A stretch of 40,000 nt of DNA from Symbiodinium natans (GCA_905221605.1 CAJNDS010000867.1:1-40000), one strand, 5' to 3'. Positions 20,103 through 30,018 are shown, counted from the first letter of the stretch. A program made the numbers and translations. The notes: generated from the sequence alone by a model not told the origin.

Positions 20103-21900
20103 ACTCTGAAAAGAGCGAGCGGCATTGTTGGCTACTGATAGAAGGCTTGGAGAGCTTTCGCTTTGGGTAGCACTGCAGTGTGGCTGGCGGGAAGAGTTTG
20201 CTGCTGGTTTGGCTTTGAAGAGTATGAGCACTCCGAATTCTGTGAACTGCTGTTAGAGGGCGCTATGTTGCTTTCGCTTTGGGCGGTCCACATTTTTCGA
20301 CGGGTGCAGATGGCATCGTGAAGCCCAGCTTTTCCGGGCTAGCAATATCGAAAGCAAGACCTTTTGAATCGTCTTGGCCTTTGCATGAATGCAACCTTTA
20401 AGTGAGTATGGGAACCAGCAGAGTTGAGTTCCTCTTCACTACTGGGCATCACATGTCTGGAATTCAGTACAATTCCGCTTCGATTCCACATGGACTACAC
20501 GCAGCTGCTTCTGTGCCTGGTTGATGCTTCTACGTGGCGATTTATATGTCTTTTGGCGTTTTTCAGCGCCGATATCCACATCGAAAGGGGGTGTGGAAAT
20601 ATGTGGTTTCTGGATCCTGGCCATTGGGCTTGGATTAGTGGAAGAGCGATATGGATATCTGCGAGTTTTTCTGTAAGTGCCAGCTTCTGCCCTCTTGGTG
20701 TCAGCGAATGATGAAGTGGCTTTATGCGTTGCTTTTGGAAGGCAATGCATATCGCTTCTGGTGTGTTGTGCAAGTTTGGAGCTTGCATGATCTTTACTGC
20801 GTGGGCACGGGCGTTTTCTTGCTGGAGAAGTCTTTCGTAAAGGCACTGAGCCTGGACTGTGAGACCTGCAATGCTGAGCATGTCATGCGTTTGTAAAGTA
20901 GTCCTTGGTTGTATAGTATGGAAGCTTTTGTTGCGAAATTTTGTTTTGGCAGCAGCTGCATGTTAACAAGTTAACAAGCAGCAGGGAGGAACAACCAGCT
21001 GAAGCTGGAAGTGTCTCATGCTTTGAATGCGTGGCTCAAGTCGCGCAGAGGAGCAAAGTGTCTGAGCGAGTCGTAGCTTGAGCAGCACTGTAAAGAAGCT
21101 TGAACGACATGTCTCAGCTTGGTGAGCTTCGCTTTGTGCGCGAACAAACAACCTGTGCAGGCGCTAAGGGGTTCCAGGGTTTTGGTAGTTTTACATCACA
21201 GCACGCATCCGCGTGCGGTGAGGGCTGTCCTGCCACTGTGAGGCAAAACACGTCTTGGGTCTCAATTCTCTGTGCATTCACACAGTTGTCAACCTACCTA
21301 ACTGCAAGAAGGTGTACTGAGTGCTATGCCATTGCCAGCAGCTGCGCGACTAGCGCGCCACCATGCCCAGCCTCAGGCCTTTATGAACGATGGGCTCCGT
21401 CTGAGGAACCGTCGTGACAGCGTCGCATGCGCGCCGAGCCTGTTGCGCGGCCTGCTGTGCCTGCTGTACCGGCTGTGTCTGCTGTGCCTGTGCCTGCTGC
21501 ACCAAGCTCTGTCTGTGGTGCTGTGTGTGTGCTACGTTGAAGGGTTGAGCCACGGCACGGCGCGGGCATGCATGTTCAGCTGAGCTGCAGAGCTGTGGAG
21601 TGGAACAGCGTGGCTTTAGTCGGTGCCCCTTTAATCTTGAACAGTGACGCCGTCAAGTGACAGTTTCACATAGTGGCAGAAGGCAGCGTGCGCGTGGCTT
21701 GCAGCTGTGACGACCTCCAATCAAGGATGGTCGCCCAACTGGGGTTGAACCAGGTTCAAACAACCCAGGTCCGGCCGGTGTCGGGGGGGGAAACAACAAC
21801 AACTTAGGAACAGTTTAGCGTCGAAACGTCCTTGAACCACCCACCTCAAACGTAGATCCTGGATCCTCGTATGGCTGCTCATCCATAGAACATATGCTGA
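20103..21900. other. Unique sequence without recognised gene
   Basis: Only short open frames. 20651-20896 (plus) is open for 81 codons without known motifs. 21430-21530 is CTG/CCTG-rich. Perhaps further decayed retroelement sequence. Confidence 0.4.
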
Positions 21901-21916
21901 CAGTAGCTGCAAGGAG

Positions 21917-22460
21917 TCAGCGCTGTCGTGACAATATTTGCAGGCGGCCCTGCGCGCTCACGAGCCTTGACGAGCTCGCTTTCCAGTGCACGATTCTGAA
22001 GTCGCACTTGCTCCAGTCTCCTCGAGAGAGCAGGCTTGACCTCAACATGACCAGCGTCGTGCCAATGGAGATCGGCGTCACAACTGGACTCACACCACTT
22101 GCCGTAGTCGTTGTAGTCGTGCAGTTCATCTCAGCCTCCACAGCAACACCATAGCCTTCTGACCCAAGGCTCCAAGATATGTAGCTCACGATCATGCCCG
22201 CCATGGCACAGAACGCCCCAGGACAGTTCAACAGCTTGTCGTGCTGTCCAGTGCAAATGCAAGGCACGCCAAGAAAATCGCAACGCTGCACACCACGAAC
22301 CAGGCGTCAAAGCAACGCTTGCTGGCATCGGAAGGAGTGCAACACGCTTCACCCATGTGCTTGAAACATCGGAACCTACCACTGTTCGAACACGCTTGAC
22401 CTGGGCCTTCATCCCCTCCGGTCGCCACGGTTCGATTCCTCTTCGGATCCCACTGGCCTG
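21917..22460 (-). pseudogene. Decayed sequence downstream of an RNase H remnant
   Basis: Overlapping minus-strand open stretches contain a hydrophobic segment (VAIFLACLAFAL) and MIVSYISWSLGSEGYG, in different frames. The position directly after the RNase H remnant at 22461-22829 suggests the 3' part of the same copia element. No domain recognised. Confidence 0.3.
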
Positions 22461-22829
22461 TCATCTCCACAAATTTAAGAACAGCAAACTTTCCCTTTCC
22501 GCAGCTCGGCTTCGCTTTATGTGAATGTCAAAGGCTTGAATGTGCGGCAACACTTCATGATCAAGCGCTCTGCTGCACTGCATTTTGCAACCAAAGCAAT
22601 CGACCTTCAAAATATGCTTGCTAGCCCTGGTAACACCCTGACGCAAACAGAACCGCTTTGCAGATTGGACGCAAAGCCTGCTCATGAACGACAGACTGCC
22701 AACGGCACTGTAGTGCTCACTTTTCATGGAAGACAGGCTGATGCATTTCTGCGATCGGCACACTGAATTTACTGCCGTTTTAGGAGTAGCTAGCGCGCCT
22801 CCACACAACCTTCTTCGACTCTGAAGCAT
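22461..22829 (-). pseudogene. Third copia fragment, RNase H
   Basis: CRSQKCISLSSMKSEHYSAV matches the copia RNase H block that carries the catalytic Glu (usually SLSSxESEYYA). LRQGVTRASKHILKV resembles the following segment, but with rearranged order. It does not closely resemble elements 1 or 2, so it belongs to another copia lineage. No LTR was found. Confidence 0.65.
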
Positions 22830-24060
22830 CTGAATGCCAACACAAAGCGCTACTGAAACATGCGAATTTCTTTGACTTAGCTGTGGCCTTCGTTGCTATT
22901 CCACACGGCTCTGTCAACGCTGCGCCAGCAGAACAGAATTGAATGTAAATTCCACCCATCGGTTCTTCATTAGCGAGAATAATTGAGAATAGAATCTAAA
23001 GAAGCGGCGGGGGGTGTTCGAATTTGTTTCCAAGGGGCGCTTTGCAAACACATCTGTTTACCGCGGGCCCCCGGAGGTCTGGAAAGGTCAAAAAGGGTCC
23101 AAAATCCTTCAAGTTACCCATTTGGGCGGCCATCGCACGCCACAACACAGCTAGCTGAGTGTGAGAATGATGTGGAAATGATGTGAGCCATTTGCGGATG
23201 CCATGCTTTACGGTGTCCAGGCTCGTTTCACTTGAGGTTTCGGTGAGTTTCGTTGTTGTGTACAGACGAATCTCAGGCGGGGTGAGGAAACCTAACATCC
23301 CTGCCCTTTGTACACACTTCATGTATAGGAAAAGATGTTTTCACTTGATTTTGGCATGAGCCCAATTTCATGAGAACATGTTGTGAATTGCAGAACTCCG
23401 CTGAACCACCAGGCTCTAAGAGTAGTGGAACAGTCCGCTTGGTTTTTCACCGTTGTGTTTTTAGGCCTAAGCCCCATTCCGGAAAACCCGTTTGCTAGCT
23501 TGAAACCTAGTCCAAGACATGGTCCCTCGCCGCTGAAGGAATTCCGCTACAGCCCAGACCCTTGTTTTCGGAATAATACGGCGCGTAGCCTGGATGTTTA
23601 AGCCTAAGCCCTCTCCCTGTCTAGCTAATACGTTGAATGTTTAGGCTGACACCCTGTTCCAAAACTCACTTCCTCTAGACACTAAAGAAACTTCACCAAG
23701 TCACTAAACACTAATGATAGTATTGCAGCAATTTGATTCGTTAGTGGTCTAGGCCTAAACAATCCTAAGCCCTAAATGTAAATCCTTGGTTCGAAATCCC
23801 TAAAGCCTGAAGCAAATTAGTACCTCAATTCGAGTACTACAAACACACTTTCCTAAAATGAGCTTCCCTAAACACTATAGAATTATAGATATTCCATAAG
23901 GGCTGAAAACCAATTCCCTAACCATTAGATACTTTTCCTAAGGAGCTTCCTTCAGCACTAAAGCTCAGGCTCACTGTGTATTTGTGAGTTGGGTTACCCC
24001 CCACCACCCTAAGGAAGAAATTCATCGTGGTCGGTTCTGGGGTTGGGGGGTCGGGGGAGG
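22830..24060. other. Transition zone with scattered degenerate telomere-like words
   Basis: No gene recognised. From about 23.4 kb the sequence becomes more AT-rich and shows words such as CCTAAGCCC, CCCTAAAC and CTAAACACTA, which look like heavily mutated telomere units. Confidence 0.4.
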
Positions 24061-24062
24061 GG

Positions 24063-24243
24063 CAAGCTTGATTCATTTGATTCAGTTTGACTCAATTTCT
24101 GAATCAAGCCCGGCCAGGATCCAAAATTCAAGATTCAAGATGCTTGGGAAAACTTTTCCTGAGCATTTTGCATCTCGAATCTTGGATCCCGGCCGGGCTT
24201 GATTCAAAGCCTGAATCAAACTGAATCCAATGAATCAAGCTTG
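24063..24243. repeat. Large inverted repeat (foldback element)
   Basis: Arms of about 72-78 bp. The left arm begins CAAGCTTGATTCATTTGATT and the right arm is its imperfect reverse complement, ending AATGAATCAAGCTTG. Both arms contain CCCGGCC(A/G)GGATCC. The loop (about 24143-24167) holds a smaller palindrome GGGAAAACTTTTCC. Low coding potential. Resembles a foldback or MITE-like element. Confidence 0.9.
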
Positions 24244-24248
24244 GGGGG

Positions 24249-24366
24249 GCTTGATTCATTTGATTCAGTTTTTGAATCAAGGCCAGCCGGGATCCAAGAA
24301 TCAAGATTGAAGATGCCAGGGAAAAAGTTTCCTGAGCATCTTGAATCTCGTATCTTGGATCCCGGC
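24249..24366. repeat. Second, partial copy of the foldback element
   Basis: Starts GCTTGATTCATTTGATTCAG like the first copy and runs to CTTGGATCCCGGC, but lacks the outer half of the right arm. The loop GGGAAAAAGTTTCC is a variant of the first. Confidence 0.88.
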
Positions 24367-24545
24367 TTTCAAAAGTGGCCACCTAAGGTTGTACCGATAT
24401 ATGCGAGCATCGGTTGAAGTATGTTTCGTGTGCTTTCAGTGCCCAGAGATGTCAAGCTTCCTCAGAGCTGCTGATCGTTCTTCTCGGTGCAGCGCAGAAA
24501 ATCGGTTTGAAGATGAGATTCAGTAGAGCTCTGCAACTCGGTCCT

Positions 24546-24722
24546 ACGACCTTCCATGGTTTTCTGAACATCCAACGGGCATCCATCCACCGCTGAGAGC
24601 ACACTGCTGTGCCCGCCTCGCCAGCCAAACCTTTCCTCCGCACATCTTCATGGCTTCAGGAAACACTGCATGCTCGTTGATGAGGATGAAGGTGACTTTT
24701 TCCAACTTCGGAGCGTGCATCT
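24546..24722 (-). pseudogene. Fourth copia fragment, integrase-RT linker
   Basis: APKLEKVTFILINEHAVFPE followed by MKMCGGKVWLAR is clearly homologous to element 1 (SPKLVHVTNSILLNKNSTFPE, SMKVCGSQVWLARP). A second frame gives TMEGRRTELQSS, matching element 1 VEGRRTELQSM, so one frame change is present. No flanking RT or integrase was found; it is a small isolated relic about 60-70% similar to element 1 at the protein level. Confidence 0.85.
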
Positions 24723-24729
24723 TCAAGAT

Positions 24730-25530
24730 GCTTTTGGAAGACCTGAAACATTGAGCAGAAGTATCGCGCTTTGTTCTTGATTTCCGTATTGGGTTTAATC
24801 AAAATCGCTTGAAGACGTCCGATTTCCAAACTTTGCAAGATATGTTAAATACTCTGAATCGAAACTTATGCAATCAAAAATATTGCTTTGTAACACGTCG
24901 TTTATGACCGGCACGCTTCGGGCTTTGGCGACCACCCAGCTACCAGCTCCAGATCACACAGTCTCCCAACATCACAGCTCGCAATCTTCAACCCAGAGAG
25001 CCACTGCATGTTCAAGATGCTTCGCGTGCTTGTGCCTTGGCTGAGGATGCGCAGGGTGCCGGGCGTCGTTGCGCTTTCTCAAGTTCTAAGGGGCCGTTGC
25101 TTTGAATTGAACGACATACACCCTACGATTCAGACTCACGCCGTAGATGCAAAGTTTGCTTGATCACATGTATGGCATGGCAAGGCAACACGCAGTTGCT
25201 TGTGCCAGTGCGCTAAGCTTGATCCTTGCGGTGCGACTTTTGAGCTGTCCAAACTCCAAGCACTACATCCTACCCAAGCCCCTGAAGCCATAAACCCTAA
25301 ACCAAAAGAAAAACCCGCAAAGTTGTTGAGGGCTGAGGGCTGAGGGTTGAGGGTGCCTTAGGCGTCAAGGTGTGATGTTGGGAGCCAAGTCAAGATCCTC
25401 AGGAGAGCCCAAAGCACCCTAAACCCCTAAACTCGTTGCTCCCTAAAGCTCTCACACCCCTAAAACCCCTAAGGCCCCAAGCCCCAGGCTCTAGTGCCCG
25501 AAGCCTTGGGATGCTCCCCCTTATCCTAAC
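24730..25530. other. Non-coding sequence with degenerate telomere-like words
   Basis: No gene recognised. 25320-25500 contains GGGCTGAGGGCTGAGGG and CCTAAACCCC variants of the telomere repeat. Confidence 0.4.
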
Positions 25531-25730
25531 AAAATGCATTTAAAATTATAAATTTTTTTAACCAATCGTTTTAGCTAAAAATAAAATCACGTCTTGGAGT
25601 CATCGAAATATCTCTTTTTTAATTAACCTAAATAGTCAATTACTTATTCTGAAAATATATGGAGGTACTAACAATCATAAAAACTATTCTTATGGTTTAA
25701 TGAGTTTTTTATAAACAAGACTCTCAAAAA

Positions 25731-25964
25731 ATGATAATTTTAAAGTCTAGAACTCAAAAAGAATTTACTTGTTTTCCAAAATATGGTTCTGGAGAGTTGT
25801 TTAGTACACAACATGCTTATGCAATACTAAAATCTTCTGGTCGTATTTACTTAAAAACGGATAGTATGCGTTGGTGTTTATATAATTATGTATCTTACCA
25901 TATAGCTGCGAAAAATAATACATTTAATCGTCATATCGGTATTCGTAATGGGTCAACCTTGTAA
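25731..25964 (+). CDS. Unidentified AT-rich open frame in the organelle-like insert
   Basis: 77 codons beginning MIILKSRTQKEFTCFPKYGS, with GRIYLKTDSMRWCLYNYVSY further on. Codon use is AT-biased like the neighbouring tufA and rpl19 fragments and unlike the rest of the window. I do not recognise it; an organelle ORF or part of an intron-encoded protein is possible. It lies upstream of tufA, where the green-plastid order would have rps7, which it does not resemble, so the insert may be a mosaic. Confidence 0.45.
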   Translation: MIILKSRTQKEFTCFPKYGSGELFSTQHAYAILKSSGRIYLKTDSMRWCLYNYVSYHIAAKNNTFNRHIGIRNGSTL

Positions 25965-26139
25965 TTTTTTATATAATTTTAAGCAAAATAATTTTGGGCA
26001 TAAAGCTAATTTATTATTAAGAATGAAAAACTACTGGGTTAAGGACGTTTATCAAAATAGAATACATAATTTTGCTTAACCCGACTACCCCCCCCCATAT
26101 TGAAAAACATTTCTTACAACCCCTATATATAGAGGTTAT

Positions 26140-26231
26140 AAGTTAATTCAACCGATTGCTATTGAATATGGATGCGTTTTGCAATTCGTGAAGGTGGTCG
26201 TTCTGTTGTCGTTTCAAAAATTCTAAAATAA
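26140..26231 (+). pseudogene. tufA: tufA 3' end, frameshifted and internally deleted
   Basis: KLIQPIAIEYG (26140-26171) followed in the next frame by MRFAIREGGRSV and VVSKILK with stop TAA at 26229-26231. This is the highly conserved C-terminus of elongation factor Tu. One base is missing at the junction between the Gly and Met codons. Three residues usually present between SV and VV (Gly-Ala-Gly) are absent, a clean 9-base deletion. EF-Tu is plastid-encoded in many algae. The damage shows this copy is not functional, and nothing upstream of the last 35 codons is present. Confidence 0.88.
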
Positions 26232-26399
26232 GTATTTAATTCAGAAATATTAAATGAATTAATCAAAAATATAGAATCCAATTATTTAAAATCAGATTTA
26301 CCATTATTCAAAATTGGACATTGTATTTCAATTGATGTTTTAAAGTCCTTAAAAGGCATTCTAATAGGGGGTACTGAAATTGCTATTAAGGACTACTAA
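26232..26399 (+). pseudogene. rpl19: rpl19-like fragment directly after tufA
   Basis: The frame starts right after the tufA stop, without an ATG: SEILNELIKNIESNYLKSD, then LPLFKIGHCISIDVL, with a stop at 26397-26399. Ribosomal protein L19 begins with a helix, then DLP-F--GD-V-V-V, which fits. Usual L19 is about 110 residues; this retains about 35 recognisable ones, and the conserved GD is GH. The order tufA then rpl19 is known from green-algal plastids; red-lineage plastids have tufA followed by rps10. Confidence 0.6.
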
Positions 26400-27201
26400 C
26401 GGGTTTAGGGTTTAGGGTTTAGGGTTTAGGGTTTGGGGAGCACATCCCAACTTAAGCCCATTTTTTTCAGTTTGAGGCGTCTGTGGCAGCCCTTCAGTGC
26501 CTCTCAGCCGGCATGCCGGGGGAGGCCCTTGATGTGGCTTTAAGGTTTTAGAGGTCTATCGGGTTTAGGGTTTAGGGTTTAGAGGTTTCGAGGTTCAAAG
26601 TTGTTGGGGCTTAGGGTTGGTATCTTATGTCGAAACTATCGGTGTGATTGGGCCACGTGCATGGCTCGCGGTTGTAGGGTTCGGGGGATTAGGGAACCTT
26701 GAGCCCAAAGCTTGCAGTACCAGCTTCGGACCCCAAAATGCTTCAAGTTCATCCCCGTAAACCCTAAACCCGAAACCCTAAACCCTAAACCCTAAACCCT
26801 AAACCCTAAATCCTAACGCTAAACCCTGAGCCCGTAAGCTGTTGAGCTTGTATTTGTCGAAGCTCTCCGACGTTGCAGGTGGGATTTGACGTCGCTTCCG
26901 CCATCTCCTCAATCCCTCCACCATTTACCCAACACATGCCAAACAGCCACCACTACCTCCAAGTTCCCCCAAAAGCGCCCCCAAGACGGCCGCAACACGG
27001 CAAAGCCTTCCTTGAAGTAGTGAACGGGCCCTTGAAGCCCTAAACCCTAAACCCTAAACCCTAAACCCTAAACCCTAAACCCTAAACCCGAAGCCCTAAA
27101 CCCTAAACCCTAAACCCTAAACCCTAAACCAACCCTAAACCCTAAACCCAGCTCGCATCCCCCAACCATCAGCCTCCAAACCCCACGCACTTCACTTGGA
27201 G

Positions 27202-27264
27202 GCGGACCCCTGTGATGTGCACATGGGTGAGGATCTGGGCTGGCTGCAGCAGCCACCCAGACTT
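27202..27264 (+). other. Candidate exon in a telomere-bracketed island
   Basis: Island between a C-rich array (ends 27149) and a G-rich array (starts 27266). Frame reads ADPCDVHMGEDLGWLQQPPR. A GAG precedes it, and GCTTTAGGG follows, a GC-type donor of the kind dinoflagellates accept. Protein not recognised. Confidence 0.3.
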
Positions 27265-27496
27265 GCTTTAGGGTTTAGGGTTTAGGGTTTAGGGTTTAGG
27301 GTTTAGGGTTCAGGGTTTAGGGTTTAGATTTTTCTTCGTCCTTGTTGCTTTGGATGAGGTTTAGCAGGGCGTAGGGTTGCCTTGCCGAGGGTCTCGTCTC
27401 ACAGAAAGGGTTGTGCTTGGAGATTCATGGGTAGTTTTTTACGCAAGATTTAGGGCTTCTGTTTAGGGTTACAAGTAGAAAGCTGCAGTCGTACCT

Positions 27497-27658
27497 ATGT
27501 GGAGCCTTCTTTTGCTTTCAAGAACTTCCAAGCATCCAAGGTACATACGTGTGGGTTTCTTCACCGACTACCGGAATCTTGCATGGCACTACTATGCGAC
27601 AAACGAGACAACATATGCTGCTTGGTGTTCTTTGGCCTTCCTTGTTCCTAAACCCTAA
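27497..27658 (+). CDS. Small ORF whose stop codon is supplied by a telomere array
   Basis: 53 codons from ATG at 27497: MWSLLLLSRTSKHPRYIRVG, then FFTDYRNLAWHYYATNETTY and AAWCSLAFLVPKP. The stop TAA at 27656-27658 lies inside the CCCTAAA array. The residue mix (many Y, W, N, T) is unlike chance reading of GC-rich DNA here. No family recognised. It could also be a terminal exon; upstream text contains possible acceptor AGs. A short hydrophobic N-terminus might act as a weak signal. Confidence 0.4.
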   Translation: MWSLLLLSRTSKHPRYIRVGFFTDYRNLAWHYYATNETTYAAWCSLAFLVPKP

Positions 27659-27865
27659 ACCCTAAACCCTAAACCCTAAACCCTAAACCCTAAACCCTAA
27701 ACCCTAAACCCTAAACCCTAAACCCTAAACCTAGGCCCTAAACCCTAAACCCTAAACCTAAGCCCTAAACCCTAAACCCTAAACCCTAAACCCTAAACCC
27801 TAAACCCCAAACCCTGAACCCCAAACCCTAAACCCTAAACCCCAAAACCTAAACCCTAAACCCTA
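27647..27865 (-). repeat. Longest C-rich telomere-type array
   Basis: About 31 units of CCCTAAA, mostly perfect at the left, with CCTAGG, CCCCAAA and CCCTGAA variants at the right. Confidence 0.97.
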
Positions 27866-27869
27866 TGCC

Positions 27870-28690
27870 TTGGCCACTTTTTGGTTGCATCTGGGCAGCC
27901 GCCGGACACCCTAAACTCTACAACCTTAACCCTGGAACTTAACAGGGCACGCTTTGCGAGGCATTTTTGTGGCTGAATTCAATCTCCTACGCCAACCTCG
28001 ACTTTCTCAAGGAGGTTTGGGGGTCCAGGATCCAGGGTGCAGGTTGTTTTGGGGCTTGGGGCTTTGCCTCAGTGGAGCAGCGGCCAGAAACTTGTAGAAC
28101 TTAAACTGGTGAACCCTAAGCCCTGACGTCTCAATCCAGGGTCCCTTTCCTCAATCCTAAACTTTACGTCCAGGGACCCTAAACTCTAAACTCTAAACCC
28201 TTGACCTTAAACCCTAAACCCTAAACCCTAAACCCTAAACCCTAAACCCTGAACCCTGAACCCTGAACCCTGAACCCTAAACCCGAAACCCTAAACCCTA
28301 AGCCCTAAACCCGAAACCCCAAACCCCAAACCCTAAACCCTAAAGCCTGAACCCTAAACCCTAAACCTTAGCTCGAGGCCCGGAAGAGGCGGAGACCCCC
28401 TTTTCGAGCTACGCAGGTGTCACAACAAAGTCTCCAAAAACCCTACACTCCCCGCCCCCTCCTCCCCCCTTACAAACGACAACAACAAGAATATCGCCCA
28501 AACCCCTTGCCCCCCAGAAGAAGAAAAAGAAGCTTTGAGCCAGAAAAACTCCGAGCAGGAGGCCCTAAGCCCTGAACCCTCGACTCTTTCTGAAGGTGGT
28601 TACATGGGCCCTTCATACAAGGGGTGCTTGGGTCTGTATACAAGGGGGTATATAAGGGGCCCGCCTTCCAGGGCCCACACCAGGGGACCT
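27870..28690. other. Unique DNA and C-rich array without recognised gene
   Basis: 27870-28186 and 28377-28690 are unique and hold no domain that I recognise. 28187-28372 is a C-rich telomere array with CCCTGAA variants. A small inverted pairing exists around GGGCCCTTC/GAAGGGCCC-like words at 28606-28690. Confidence 0.4.
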
Positions 28691-28804
28691 TCAAGCCTAA
28701 ACCCTGAACCCTAAACCCCGAAACCTAAGCGCTAAACCTTAAGCCCTAAGCCCTAAGCCCTAAACCCTAAACCCTAAACCCTAAACCCTAAGACTCTTGA
28801 GCAG

Positions 28805-28879
28805 GCGTGCCCTGAAGCTGCTTTCACGGCTCTGCTGCTGCGTGCGGAGGCCCGCTGGTCTCGCGAGCTCTCCCCTGAG
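28805..28879 (+). other. Candidate exon (75 bp) in a telomere-bracketed island
   Basis: Preceded by TTGAGCAG and followed by GTTTGGGGTTTAGGG, so canonical AG and GT borders. Frame 0 to 0 reads ACPEAAFTALLLRAEARWSR and ELSPE. One other frame is also open, so coding is suggestive, not proven. Confidence 0.35.
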
Positions 28880-29226
28880 GTTTGGGGTTTAGGGTTTAGG
28901 GTTGAGGGTTTGGGGTTTAGGGTTTATTGTTTAGGGTGGGGCTGGCGTATAGGGATTTTCGAGTGTAGGGTTCAGCCTGTCGGGCTTAGGGTTTCAGGGC
29001 TTGGGATGGATGGGATGACCGTCACTAAATCCCCCTGGAGCCACGAAGACTAAAAAGTCTTTAAATCCTCTCCAGCCCGAAACCCTACATACGGCTTATA
29101 GTGTCCAGGAGGAGAGAGCATGGGGAGGGTCCCGTGAGCCCTCATTACACACATAAACCCTAAACCCTAAACCCTAAACCCTAAACCCGAAACCCTTAAA
29201 GGCCGGGAGTTCTCAGAACAGCCCAG

Positions 29227-29283
29227 GAGCGGCTCCCTTCGCGCGAGGCGGACCTCCCCTTGCTGGAGTTGGCCATGCTCCAG
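29227..29283 (+). other. Candidate exon (57 bp) in a telomere-bracketed island
   Basis: Preceded by ACAGCCCAG and followed by GTCGGGTTTGGG. Frame 0 to 0 reads ERLPSREADLPLLELAMLQ. It is phase-compatible with the 75-bp candidate at 28805. Confidence 0.35.
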
Positions 29284-29417
29284 GTCGGGTTTGGGTTTCT
29301 CGGGTTTAGGGGTTTAGGGTTTAGGGTTCGGAGTTTAGGGTTTAGGGTTTGGGGGTTTAGGGGTTTAGGTTTTGGGGTTTAGGGGTTTAGGGTTTGGGAT
29401 TTAGGGTTTAAGTTTTC

Positions 29418-29436
29418 TTGGGGGGGGGGGGGGGCT
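29418..29436 (+). repeat. Homopolymer G tract
   Basis: A run of about 14 G at the end of a degenerate G-rich telomere array. Confidence 0.9.
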
Positions 29437-29682
29437 TCAGAGGGACGGGCATCTCGGGGTCGGGTATACTTGGAGGTTGGTGAGTTGGAGCTGGGGATTC
29501 TGAGTGGGGCAATCTGGTCAGAATCTGACTTACGCCTCAAGTAGGGAGGCTGGGGAGCCTTAGTCTCGGGTTTCGGGAGTTTGGGGTTTAGGGTTTCGGG
29601 TTTAGGGATTAGGAGAGCCCGAAGCTTAACACACCCCTGGACCCGAAGGCGGTTCCCACCCTCAACCCCCAAAATGGACTGA

Positions 29683-29937
29683 TCGAACTTCTGGGAGTTT
29701 TTCGGGCTCATAAAGCTTCAATCTTCAGCCCTAAGCCTCTGTCCTGTCCCCTCAACCCCAAGCCCCAAGATCCCCCTACAACTCTGTATTCAGCGTTCCG
29801 AAGCCTACAACGGTATTTCCCAAAATTGGGAAACCTTGTTGAAATGCCCAAGATGCTGCAATCTGTACTATGGGATAGGAAGCCTCCCCAAAACGGGTAC
29901 CCGAAAACCACTACGAAGCTTAAACCCTAAACCCTAA
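29683..29937 (+). CDS. Candidate terminal exon without ATG
   Basis: 84 open codons after a TGA at 29680-29682: NFWEFFGLIKLQSSALSLCP, later LCIQRSEAYNGISQNWETLL and KCPRCCNLYYGIGSLPKTG. The stop TAA at 29935-29937 is inside a CCCTAAA array. A CPRC pair could be half of a zinc site. The minus strand is also open for 67 codons at 29708-29911, so strand is uncertain. No family recognised. Confidence 0.35.
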   Translation, partial: SNFWEFFGLIKLQSSALSLCPVPSTPSPKIPLQLCIQRSEAYNGISQNWETLLKCPRCCNLYYGIGSLPKTGTRKPLRSLNPKP

Positions 29938-30018
29938 ACCCAAACCCTAGACCCTAAACCCTAAACCCTAAACCCTAAACCCTAAACCCTAAACCCTAAA
30001 CCCTAAACCCGCAACAAG

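Larger units (their letters stand above)
25530..26399 (+). other. AT-rich organelle-derived insert (probable plastid DNA)
   Basis: Base composition changes abruptly to strongly AT-rich at about 25530 and returns to telomere-type GC-rich DNA exactly at 26400. It contains an unidentified open frame, a broken tufA 3' end and an rpl19-like frame, AT-rich spacers, an 11-bp inverted repeat (TTAAGCAAAAT at 25979, complement at 26069-26079) and a run of nine C. Codon use is AT-biased as in plastids. Frame damage in tufA argues for a nuclear copy rather than a functional organelle genome. Confidence 0.75.

Noticed and set aside
22390-22450. GGTTCGATTCC, a perfect polymerase III B-box word, as a tRNA gene
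   Set aside because: The flanking bases do not form a T-stem or acceptor stem, and no A-box lies at the right distance.
23725-23805. GGTTCGAAATCC with a weak A-box-like word upstream
   Set aside because: No cloverleaf can be folded from the sequence.
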